Assembly: GCA_028554755.1 (NCBI GenBank)
Contig: JAPTOF010000036.1
Location: forward strand, 1 to 64,000
Reading direction: 5' to 3'
Length of the DNA: 64,000 nt
DNA from: Cordia subcordata
Taxonomy: Eukaryota; Streptophyta; Magnoliopsida; Boraginales; Cordiaceae
Translations under genes and position numbers: made by a program
Part shown: positions 54,084-64,000 of the stretch, piece after piece
Layout: every line of letters starts with the position of its first letter
How positions within the stretch are numbered: position 1 is the first letter of the stretch
Notes under the pieces: generated by a model
What the model was told of the DNA's origin: nothing
The model's database searches: none
What the model saw: only the letters and a program-made list of their open reading frames with translations

Positions 54084-55188
54084 CGGCTGAGAATGGGTTC
54101 TTTGTTTTTAAGTTTGAAAATGATGAGTATTGCAATCAAGTTATGGAACAACTTTGGCACATTAATCACCGGCCTCTCTTATTAAGAAAGTGGGATGCTA
54201 ATGCACAAATGATAAACTTTGGATGGGAAAAAGTGCCACTTTGGGTCAAACTTAGAAATGTTCCATGCTCACTTATCACTCAAAGAGGTCTTAGCTACAT
54301 TGCAAGTACTATTGGCATACCATTACAAATGGATAAGCTTACGGAATCACGTACCTTTGTTGGTTTTGCAAGAGTGTGTGTGGAAATGGATCTTTCAAAG
54401 TCTCTCCCTGATCACACCTATGTGAAATTAAGAAATGGGGATTGGGCCAAAATCGACATTGAATATGCATGGAAGCCTCTTGTTTGCCCTTCTTGCAAGA
54501 TTGTTGGACACTCCATTTCTACGTGTCAAAATGGTCCACCAAAAAATGCTCCTAGGCAAGCACCTAAAGTGATTGAAAAGAAGAATGATAATTGGAAAAT
54601 GGCAAAGATTAGAAGAGTGTGGAAGAAAGTTGAGAATTTTAATCCTACCCCATTCTCCAATGTGGTGGTTAATTTGGTTCAAGCTCCAAGTTTGGCAAAG
54701 AATCCAGCCCCTATTGTTGAAGAAAAGTTGGAAAATAATCGTTTTGCGGTCCTTAAAGCAAATGAAGGCACATCAAAAGTAAAGGATGATTTGATAAAGA
54801 GTGATGAAGAAAATGTCATGATCCAAGAAAATGACACAAATGTTGCTGATTTGGACGCCCAACAACATGAAAATCAAAATGAAGTGCAATTGATTGAAGA
54901 TAACTTGAGTGTTGAGCAAGATAGATGGGAAGGGAATATTGGGAACACACTTGAAGGCTCTCGGACCAGACTTGAACATCCTAATCCTACCCCCATTTGA
55001 TGTGTTTCGAGACTTGATTGGATCTCTCTTTATTGTTTTTCTTCTTGGGATTTCCCTTTTGTTTTGATTTGCTTACCCTCAAACTTGTCTTGCTTTGTAA
55101 TGTTGTATCATTTAGTTTGAGGGTTTGGATGGTGTTGTACTGAATTTTGCGCTTAATAAAAATCTTACTTAATCCGCAAAAAAAAAAA
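54084..55188 (+). pseudogene. LINE D part 3: ORF1 C-terminal half, 3' UTR, poly(A) (unit 3)
   Basis: Best-preserved copy: a single frame of 322 residues from 54032 to 55000 covering the second half of DUF4283, the knuckle CPSCKIVGHSISTC and the Glu/Asn-rich tail ending NPTPI. The first ~20 residues derive from L's 5' UTR and are not native. Hairpin 3' UTR and poly(A) 55178-55188. Confidence 0.87.
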
Positions 55189-56088
55189 GATGGAAGCTAG
55201 GTGCATTGAATTAGAAGAGGTAAGGAGGCCAATTCCATCCATTTTGAGTGTAGATATCACTAACCTTTGTAAAGAGTGAAAGGGTGTAGAAATATGTTTT
55301 GCCAAGATAAACCAAGGTTGCCCTCCGGGTGCCAAGTGTCCAGCCAAAAATGAGTATCCTTGCCATTCCCAACAATATGTTTAATGCTTCCTCGTGCAAT
55401 CTCACGGCATTTGAACAAACTTCTCATAATCCAACTAAGATCCTTTTGGGATGGTGTATGTCCAAATGGAACCTTCTTTGATGTAGTTTTCATGAACCCA
55501 AGAGCTCCAAAGTGATTCTTTGAATGCATACATTCTCCAAAAGATTTTAAGCATGAAGGTATCATTAATTTCCTGAAGTCTTCTAATTCCAAGACCCCCT
55601 TCTTCTTGTGTCAAACAAATATCTTTCCAAGCAACTTTAGCTCCAGTGTCTCTCCAAAGGAAGGCTTTAAAACTTTTTCTCAATAGTTGCAATGACCCTT
55701 AGGGATGAGAAAGACTCAGCCCAATATGAACATATTTGGGTAAGAGTGGATTTAATGAGAAGTAATCTTCCAGCAAAAGATAACCATTTTGTTGTCCAAT
55801 GCTCAATCTTCTTTGTGATCTTTTCCAAAAGAGGAAAGCAATCGGCCTTACTAAGTTTCCTCAATACAAGAAGGACTCCCAAGTAACGAAAAGGTAGATT
55901 ACCTTCTTTGATCTCAAGTTTATCCAGAATGTCCTTTTTCCTCTCCAAAGGGACCCCACCAAAGAACGCTTCACTCTTGTCTTTGCTGATTTTTAATCCC
56001 GAGAGAGAATGATAAGCACTAAGTGTATTCATAATGCATTCAAGAGAATTGATATCTCCTTTGCAAAAGATAAGGAGGTCATCCGCAA
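55189..56088 (-). pseudogene. LINE O continued: ORF2 fragment (unit 3)
   Basis: Copy of 23764-24663; intact over 121 residues from MNTLSAYHSLSGLKIS to the AGRLLLIKS region (56032-55667), then shifted by the same small deletions as unit 2. Confidence 0.8.
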
Positions 56089-56176
56089 TCTCATCTTTGT
56101 ACTTTGCTCTTTTGTATTTTGAGATCCCTCTTTGTTTGCTTCATACCCTCCAAGTCTTGTCACCATTTTATTTGTT
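56089..56176 (+). mobile_element. LINE F left part with hairpin arm (unit 3)
   Basis: Copy of 24664-24755; arm ACCCTCCAAGTC at 56144-56155; continues at 59464. Confidence 0.75.
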
Positions 56177-59100
56177 TTTTTTTTTGCGTGAAAAGTGAAA
56201 AGCACTATATTAATTACAAAAGAAGTACATGAGAGTCAAAAGAAGGGGAAGCTCAATCCAATATAGCCTCAATTCCCCAATTCTTACAAATGATTTTGTT
56301 GATACAAGAAGAAGTGAAATGCTTCCCAATTGAACACTTAATTCGAACATGGTTGAAGATGGATGAAAAGATTTGCTCTTCCGTTTTTGCTCCTTTGCTA
56401 AATTGCCTATTGTTCCTTTCCAACCAAATGAAATAAATTGTTGCTCTGAAGATATGCTTGATGAGTGTTGCTTTTTTTTTTTTGCGGGATAAGTGAGAAT
56501 TTTCATAAAAATGTGTTAAATGTACAAGTACAAGATGGAGAAGGTACAAAAAGAACCTATACAAAAATATTTTCTAATATCCAATCTTTGCATAATGATT
56601 TGTTCAAAGGTGAAGAAGGAAACTTTTTACAATTTGAGAGTTTAACTCTAACATCATTAAAAATAGCATGGAAGATGAACTCCTCGGTTTTAGCTTTGTC
56701 TTTGAAGATGCGCTGATTCCTTTCAATCCAAATGTGGTACACGGCTGCACAAAAGAAATGTTTGATGATGGTTGCTTTCAAATGATTTTCAAGGGAAAAA
56801 GGAGTGAAATAAGTGATAATGTCTTCCCAAGAGATCAAGCTTTCCAGAATTTTGGTGAGAAGAAGACCCTTTCTCCAAATCCTTCGAGTGAAACTACATT
56901 CGAAAAAAAGATGGTCCCTCGTTTCACAACCCATTCTACAAGAAATGTTTGATGAGTGTTGCTTTGAGATTGCCTTCAAGAACATACGGAGTAAGGAAAG
57001 TGAAAATCTCACTCCATAAGATTGGTGGATCTTTGATGCATGTTAACTCAAGTCCCTTTGCCATATTCTTCTTGTAAAGCTACAATGGAAGAAGAGATGG
57101 TCCCTTGTTTCACAAGCAAAGTTGCAAAAGATGCAATTTGAATTGATTTCAATACCCCAAGTAAGCATTCTGAATTTTGTTGTGAGCCTATCATGCATTG
57201 CAATCCAAGTGATAAAAGCATGCTTTGGTGTGTGGTTTTTAAACCAAATAACGCTGTGCCATTCAATCTTGCTTTTTCGCCTAAGCAAGTGCTCCCAAGT
57301 GTGCTTAAAAGAGAATTTCCCGTCATTTGAGGACTCCAAGAGTAAGAATCCATATTATTCTCAACAATGGCAGCATTTGGGATAGGAATATGCATAAGCT
57401 GAATTGGCCAATTCCAAGAGCCATTTGAGAAGATTTCTCGTACCTTTGCATGAAGAGGTGGATGGTTGAAGGTGCCATTCCAATGCTCAAGGAGAGAACC
57501 ATTGTTATGCCATTGATCAAGCCAAAAGTGTGTGTTTCTTCCATCTCCAAGAATATGTGAGATATGACTCCTAATTGAAGCTCGGCAATTGAGAAGCTTC
57601 TTTAAGATCCAACTTGAGTCAATTGGGCATGAAATTGTCCAGATTGACTCATTCTTAATGTAGTTTGAATGCACCCATTTGCTCCAAAGAGTGTCCCGAA
57701 ATGCATACATTCTCCAAAAAACTTTTATGAAGAAAGTATTGTTGATGTCCTCCAAAGACCTAATTCCCAATCCTCCTTCATCCAAAGGAACACAAACATT
57801 GCTCCATGCTATCTTTGCACCCGTATCTCTCCAAAGAAATGCACAAAACTTTGACTCAATTTCCTTGATAATGCCCTTCGGGAGTAGAAGTGAACTTGCC
57901 CAAAATGTAGAAATTTGTGTGAGTGTTGACTTAATGAGCATAACTCTTCCAGCATATGAGAGACTTTGTGTAGTCCAATGCTCAATCCTTCCATTGATTT
58001 TATCCAAAAGTGGCCCACAATCTCCTTTGCGAAGCTTTCTAGTCACCAATGGAACCCCAAGGTATCTAATTGGAAGTAACCCTCTTTGAAACCAAGTTTT
58101 TTAAGGATAAGCTTCTTTTCATTTTGGGAAATGCCTCCAAGGAAAACATCACTTTTGCTGCAATTAACTTTGAGTCCCAAAAACTCATAGAATTTCTCTA
58201 ATGTCTCCATGATACAAGCAATTGACTTCAAGTTGCCAAAAAATAAAGAGATCATCCGCAAAGCATATATGATTCAGCTTGAGTTTAGCACATTTTGGGT
58301 GGTAGCTGAATTTTGGGTGATGTTTTTTTGCGGATTGAATTTTGGGTGATGTTCCAAGCCATTAAATAATGATGAGAGGACTTCCATGCATAAGACAAAA
58401 ATATAAGGAGAGATGGGGTCACCTTGTCTTATGCCACTTGCTCCTTTAAAGTATCCTTCAAAACTTCCATTGATTGAAATGGTGAAGCTAGGAGTTGTGA
58501 TACAAGCCATAATCCACTTAACAAAGGTGTCGGGAAAACCAAATGCATAAAGTGTAACTTTAATAAAGTCCCAACTAAGTGAGTCAAAAGCCTTCATGAT
58601 ATCAACTTTAAGGGCACATCTTGGTGAGAAATGAGTTCTACAATATCCTCTAAAAATATCATGTGCAACAAGAATGTTCTCATTAATAAGTCTTCCTTCA
58701 ATGAATGCGGATTGGTTCCATGAAATGATGGAAGGTAAGCAAACTTTCATCCTATTTACAAGGATTTTGGAAATGCACTTATAAATCGTGTTGCAACAAG
58801 AAATGGGTCTAAAGTCCTTTACCATGGTTGGATTTTGGACTTTAGGGACAAGAGCAATATAAGTGGCATTTACCTCCTTAAGCATCTTCCCGAATTCAAA
58901 GAGTTGATGGCCTTGAGTACATCTTCTCCCACTTTGTTCCATGCATTTTTGTAAAAGAGTGAAGTGTATCCATCCGGCCCTGGGCTTTTGTTGGGGTTGA
59001 GAGAAAAAAGAGTACTCATAATTTCTTCCCGAGTGATAGGAGCAACCAAATCAGCCAAGTATTCCTCCTTGATGGTTTTGCCAAGAATGCTTTTGACGTT

Positions 59101-59463
59101 GTCTTCATTATCTTGGGTGCTTTTCGGAGTTCCAATTAACTTCATGAAAAAGGATATAAACTCTTCCTTAATGCCATCGTAAGAAGTAATAGTGTTCCCA
59201 TCTTTATCCTTAATGGCATTGATAATGTTTTTCCTTCTTCTCCCTTTGACAACATTGTGAAAGAAATTTGAATTTGTGTCCCCATACTTGATCCATTGAA
59301 GCCTAGACTTTTGGTGGAGCATATGCCTTTGAATGCTGTCAAGTTCCTCAATTTTTCAAGAATATCTTTTCCTTGTTGAGAATTTCCTCACTGATAATCC
59401 CATTGAGAATGTCAACTTGCACTTCTTGGAGATTATCCTAGACTTTTGGCGGAGCATATCCCG
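56177..59463 (-). pseudogene. LINE G: ORF2-derived element (unit 3), containing H at 56475-56948
   Basis: Copy of 24756-28030. RT core frame 58942-58274 (222 residues) and thumb/zf-RVT frame 58049-57048 (333 residues). H shows its full terminal motif (CTTATCCCGC before the A-run). The tail-only insertion is at 58325-58335. Confidence 0.85.
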
Positions 59464-59557
59464 TTTTATTTGTTGTATCTTTGACTTGGAGGGTTATGAA
59501 TGGTTTGTTCCAAATTTGTGATTGAATTAAATTTCTCACTTACCACGCAAAAAAAAA
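59464..59557 (+). mobile_element. LINE F right part (unit 3)
   Basis: Copy of 28031-28123 with right hairpin arm and poly(A) 59549-59557; terminal motif reads CTTACCACGC. Confidence 0.75.
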
Positions 59558-59873
59558 TAATCTTGGAGATACACTTGTATATGGTGTTGCAACAAGAGAT
59601 TGGCCTAAAATCTTTAACCATAGAGGGATTTGGGATTTTAGGCACAAGTGCAATAATGGTGGAATTTACCTCCTTAAGAAGCTTGCTTGATTCAAAGAAG
59701 GAGCTGATTGCATTTGCAACATCTTCACCAACAATATCCCAAGCAACCTTGTAGAAATGAGATGTAAAGCCATTCGCCCCGGACTTTTGTTGGGATTAAG
59801 AGAGAAAAGTGTTTCCTTGATTTCATGGTGAATACTTCATGTGACATAAAGAAGGAAGAAGGTGAAAAGAGGC
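59558..59873 (-). pseudogene. ORF2 fragment P (unit 3)
   Basis: Copy of 28124-28439, no new features. Confidence 0.7.
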
Positions 59874-60936
59874 TTTTTTTTCACGAGGAATGTGAGATTT
59901 GTATTAATGATGAATGTACAAAACATTTACAAAATGTGGGGCTGATCTAAACAAGTATTTCTTCAATCCCCTACAATTTACAAATTTGCCTATTAGTGCT
60001 AGTGGAAGGGAAGTGTTTTCCACTAATACATTTTGACCGAACATGATTATAAATGGATGAGAATAATTGCTCCTTCGTTTTGACTCTGTGAAATTCACGG
60101 CAATTCCTTTCATTCCAAACAAAATAAATGGCAGCTTCCAAGAGATACTTTAGTATGGTAGCTTTGAGGTTCCCTTCAAGCGCATGAGGCGTAATGTATG
60201 CAATGATCTCTTCCCAATCAATCAAGGAATCTTGTATCATAAGGAGATGAAGACCCATTCGCCAAATTCTCCTAGTAAAACAACAATTGAAGAAAAGATG
60301 GTTTGCAAAAGATTCAAGTGGGATTGATCACAATGCCCCAAGTTAACATTTTTAATTTTGTATTAAGGCGATCATGAATTACAAGCCAAGTAATAAATGC
60401 ATGCCAAGGAGTGTGCCCTTTAAACCACACAATGTTGTGCCATCCAACTTTATTTTGCTTGGTTCGAATATTCTCCCAAGTATGTGCAAAGTTGAATTCT
60501 CCCTTTGGAGAAAGATCCCAAGTGAAAGTATTCGGATTTTCTTCCACAAGCTCAAGGTGTGGGGCATTAATGTGTAAGAGGTGGGAAGGCCAAGACCAAT
60601 TGCCTTGAGTAGAAATGACTAACCTTTGCGTAAAAGGTTGGATTGTTAAAAGTGCTACTCCAATGGGTGCCAAGAATGCCTTCCATGTGACAATTATCGT
60701 GCCAAAAGTGTGTATACTTTCCATTGCCAAGGATATGAGTGATATGAGACCTACAAAGTTTCAACATTTGAGAAGGCTTTTAAAGATCCAACTAGCATCA
60801 TTTGAGGGAGTTGCTGTCCAAATTGATCCATTTTTATGTAGTTTCCATGAATCCAATTACTCCAAAGAGTTTGTCGGCATGCATACATTCTCCAAAAGGT
60901 TTTTAGAAGATAAGTGTTATTAATATCTTCAATCTT
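59874..60936 (-). pseudogene. LINE I part 1: ORF2 C-terminal half (unit 3)
   Basis: Copy of 28440-29499; the main frame is 60730-60314 (138 residues). J target copy at 60921-60936. Confidence 0.8.
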
Positions 60937-63037
60937 TCTCAGATAAGCTTGCTGCTTGTTCTCTTAATGGAGCTCGTTCTACTCCTCTTGTCAAGGAGAA
61001 TATTAATCTAATTTCTCAAGATGGTAACGAGCAACCTGATCCTTCAAAATGTGCTATCTGGTCGTAAAAGCTTGAGCTTGAAGGAAAGAGAAGATCAGTC
61101 TTTGCACAATGGTCAAATGCATTACTTGGAGGTTCTTACTGACACGGCTGCTACTTTTCCAGCAAATAGGAGTACTTTTGGCAGCCCTTGCAATCCACAT
61201 TCGACACCTCATTGTACCAACTCTGAAGTGGGATGCAAAGACGTCCATCTTTAAATTCAAATCCTGAATTTTTTTCACCTCTGTCGTGAAGCTCTTTGAC
61301 CGTCCAAATCAGTCTTCCATTTCTAACAAAATGGCCCATGCTTAGCCGAATACTTCTCAACTTCAAAATGCATAAGTGGAAATTGATTCCTACTCACATG
61401 CCAACTTGGATTCCAGTCCAACCTTGTAGCCAAATCACTTTCCACCAAAACAAAACTCAATTTCGGCAGCAAGCTGCAAACAAGTTATTCTTTCTACAAT
61501 CTCGGCTGGAACAACTCCCCCACTTGAGAATGCACAAGGAGCTCTTTCAAGCTCATCTCAACGGCAAAATGCAGCAAAATATGATTTGGATTTTTCTTCA
61601 TTATCTCAAGCAAATGCTGGACATAAATCTCACAAACTGCCCACTCAACAAAATCAACAAGACCAGGCTTCTCATGATGAAAATCAAGGCCATTCCCAAG
61701 CTGAAATGCCACATCCAGCAGGGAATAATGATGAAAAATGGAAGCAAGTTTGTTTAGGTAAACTCCATAACTCTAGAAAACTTGAGTTTTATGGTCCTAT
61801 TGTTGAAAATGGAGTCATTAGTGCAACCCTTCCTTGTGATGTTTTCAAAGAAGGGGATGAACTCTGGAAAAATTGTTTGATTGGCCAATTCATTGGTAAA
61901 CCCCCCGCCTTTCTTCCTTATTCGTAGAATGGTTGATATGCATTGGAAAATATTTGGTAAAGTTGACATTAGAACGGCTGAAAATGGGTTCTATGTGTTT
62001 AAGTTTGAGAATGATGATTTATATGAGCTCGTTATGGAACAAATGTGGCACGTGAATCACCGCCCTCTCTTGCTTGGAAGATGGGATGCAAATGCTCAAA
62101 TGATTAATTTTCGTTGGGACAAAGTTCCTCTATGGGTGAAACTTAGAAACGCCCTATGCTCACTCATCACTAGGAGGATTAAGCCACATTGCTAGTACTT
62201 TGGGCATGCCACTACAAATGGACAAACTTACGAGTCAAGATCATTTGTAGGATTTTCTAGGGTATGTGTTGAAATGGATATTTCAAAAGAATTGCCGGAT
62301 CACACTTTTGTTAAACTTAGGAATGGAGATTGGACCAGAATTGAGGTAAAGTATCCATGGAAGCCTCTTGTTTGTTCAAGGTGCAAAATTGCTGGTCATT
62401 CCCTTGCCATGTGTCCAAATGCAACCATTCAAAATGGCCTAAAAGTTTGTCCCTCAAGGTGAAAGAAAGAAAGTTGATGAATGGAGGGGTGTCAAAACAA
62501 AGAAAATATGGAAAAGAACACACAATGTGGATGCAACACCTTTCTCAAGTGTAGTGCTCACTCCAAGCACCAATCAAGCTTCTATTTCGGAAATTAAGCC
62601 TTCGGCCTCATCACAACAAATTCCCTTGGAAAATAACCGGTTTGCTACCCTTAATCCAATTGAAGAAGATATGAATGGAGTTGAAAATAGGCCTTTGGTT
62701 GAGAAGGACGAAGATGAAATGCCCGCCTACCACCTTGAAGAGAAAAATGAAGAACCTGTTAGAATGGAACAGTTTGAAGGAAGAAGTAATAAAGATCGGT
62801 TGAAGAATGTTGATGCTCCCCCACTTCCTCTTTGATCTCTTTTTGTTGTTTTTTTTTTATGATTTTGTTTATTGTTTTGTTGACTTTTGTGTTTTGCAGT
62901 TTTTTAACTCCTTAATTGTGATTTTTCTTACCCTCAAACCTCGTCTTGGTGTACAATGTTGCATCCTTGGTTTGAGGGGTTTTGATTGGTTTGTACCATA
63001 TTTGCGATTAATCTAAACTTTCTTAATACGCAAAAAA
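60937..63037 (+). mobile_element. LINE J, ORF1-only (unit 3)
   Basis: Copy of 29500-31602. A 2-base loss near 62178 (GGAGGATT for GGAGGGGATT) and a missing G near 62230 break ORF1 in DUF4283; knuckle frame 62274-62462, acidic tail 62527-62835, then the hairpin 3' UTR and a short A-run at about 63032-63038. Confidence 0.83.
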
Positions 63038-63408
63038 ATCTTCAATCTTCCGGATTCCCAATCCACTTCATCAAAAGGAATACAAATGTCTTTCCAAGCA
63101 ATTTTAGCTCGCATCCCTCCAAAGGAAAGCGCAAAATTTGGATTCAATTGTTGCAATGATTCCTTTAGGTAGAAGAAGTGCACCAGCCCATTAAGCACAA
63201 ATTTGCAAGAGGATAGACTTTATAAGAGTTAATCTACCCGCATATGAGAGCCAATGAGTGGTCCAGTTTTCAAGCTTTCTTGTGATTTTCTCCATGAGTG
63301 GTAAGCAATTAGCCTTTCTAGCCTCCCTTGATACAAGGGGAACACCCAAATATCTAATAGGTAGGGTACCTTCTTTAAACTCCACTTGATTGAGGATAGC
63401 AAGATGAT
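63038..63408 (-). pseudogene. LINE I part 2: ORF2 thumb region (unit 3)
   Basis: Copy of 31603-31977; the frame reads through from the K 5' UTR into VEFKEGTLPIRYLG by chance. Confidence 0.8.
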
Positions 63409-64000
63409 CAGTTTCTCTCTCTACCATGAAAACTCTCTCCTTTCTCTCTGAAGCTTTTGCAATCAGCACTTTTGCCTTCACCTCAACTTGACAACTTGCC
63501 TTCTTTTTTTTCATCTTTTAAATCATGCCCAAGAAGAAGAATCATACTTCATCTCGTAAAAGCACTAGAATCAAAGCAATCAAGCAAAAGCTTAAAGAAA
63601 CCTATGAAGAACTTTCACCAATCTTTGCTGAAAATGAAGAAAATGGGGCTGAAATTTTCGAAATTCCTCACATGGCTGAACGTTCAACATCATCTTTCTT
63701 GGATGAAGAAGGTATCTCTACCAACTCAAGGGAAGATGATACTTCTAGCAACTCAAGCCTTGAGTTCAAAATGGCTTATGATGCTTGCTGTAACATGGGT
63801 CTTTCACCCTCACAATCTCCATCCTCTAAATCTTTGGGTACTCCTCTTTGCTCGGGTTTGGTTGGGAATATTCACAAGCTGAAAAGATAAACATATTGCA
63901 TGATTCTCAAGCTCAGGATAGAGCAAATGGCACTACTTCGTGTGAAGAACCCCAAGGTGAGCTACGAAATGCAACCATTATTAAGAGAGAGGATGAAATA
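63409..64000 (+). pseudogene. LINE K: 5' UTR and ORF1 N-terminus (unit 3, cut by window end)
   Basis: Copy of 31978-32597. ORF1 starts at 63525; a missing G near 63866 shifts the frame to end at 63890. The window stops before the LTR boundary. Confidence 0.75.

Larger units (their letters stand above)
53973..64000 (+). repeat. Tandem array unit 3 (incomplete, at least 10,028 bp)
   Basis: Third head-to-tail copy, running off the window inside K. Shares some variants with unit 2 (for example GGCACATTAATCAC for GGCACGTTAATCAC) and others with unit 1. Confidence 0.93.

Noticed and set aside
22550..64000. The 15.7-kb units as long terminal repeats or a satellite
   Set aside because: Units contain whole nested LINEs in both orientations with own TSDs and poly(A) tails; borders do not coincide with any element end.
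1..64000. Functional host protein-coding gene
   Set aside because: All convincing coding signals belong to LINE ORF1/ORF2 or to gag/pol remnants; remaining frames are short shadows.

Overview
The window is eukaryotic and almost certainly plant repeat DNA. The recognisable coding sequence is retrotransposon-derived: DUF4283 plus CCHC zinc-knuckle ORF1 proteins and endonuclease/RT/zf-RVT ORF2 proteins of plant L1-type LINEs, plus pieces of a Ty3/gypsy-like element with a tRNA-Asp-type primer binding site. I see no host gene, tRNA, rRNA, CRISPR array or bacterial feature. Nearly every ORF is broken by frameshifts or stops. The species cannot be named from this.

Region 1-22,549 is a nest of LINEs inserted into LINEs, readable from target-site duplications (TSDs) and poly(A) tails. 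Element A (+) is split by an insert at 162-4,109 made of a minus-strand ORF1-only LINE (A') fused head-to-head to a plus-strand ORF2 fragment. Then come minus-strand M (4,327-4,956), N (4,957-5,648) and O (5,649-6,355, continuing at 23,764). D (+) sits in O and is itself split by an E-B composite (6,773-15,353) and by L (16,809-22,660, minus, full length).

Region 22,550-64,000 is a head-to-tail tandem array of a ~15.7 kb unit: 22,550-38,248, 38,249-53,972, and 53,973 to the window end (incomplete). Each unit holds the last 111 bp of L, the 3' part of D, the rest of O/P, F (split by G, which contains H and an 11-bp tail-only insertion), I (split by J), the start of K, and then ~5.6 kb of LTR-retrotransposon debris.

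Two LINE classes coexist. Two-ORF elements (B, L) have ORF1 and ORF2 overlapping as ATGA and a short 3' UTR without the hairpin. ORF1-only elements (A, A', D, E, J, probably M and K) stop after ORF1 and go straight into a ~230-300 nt 3' UTR carrying a stem-loop whose arms co-vary between copies, then a poly(A) tail. Both classes share a pyrimidine-rich 5' UTR motif and a 3' terminal motif (about CTTACTTAATCCGC before the A-tail). Two composite insertions join an ORF1-only sequence to a two-ORF LINE sequence. The best candidate for an undescribed system is therefore a plant counterpart of the mammalian HAL1 (half-LINE) arrangement: an ORF1-only LINE family with a structured 3' UTR, mobilised in trans by the ORF2 of its two-ORF relatives.
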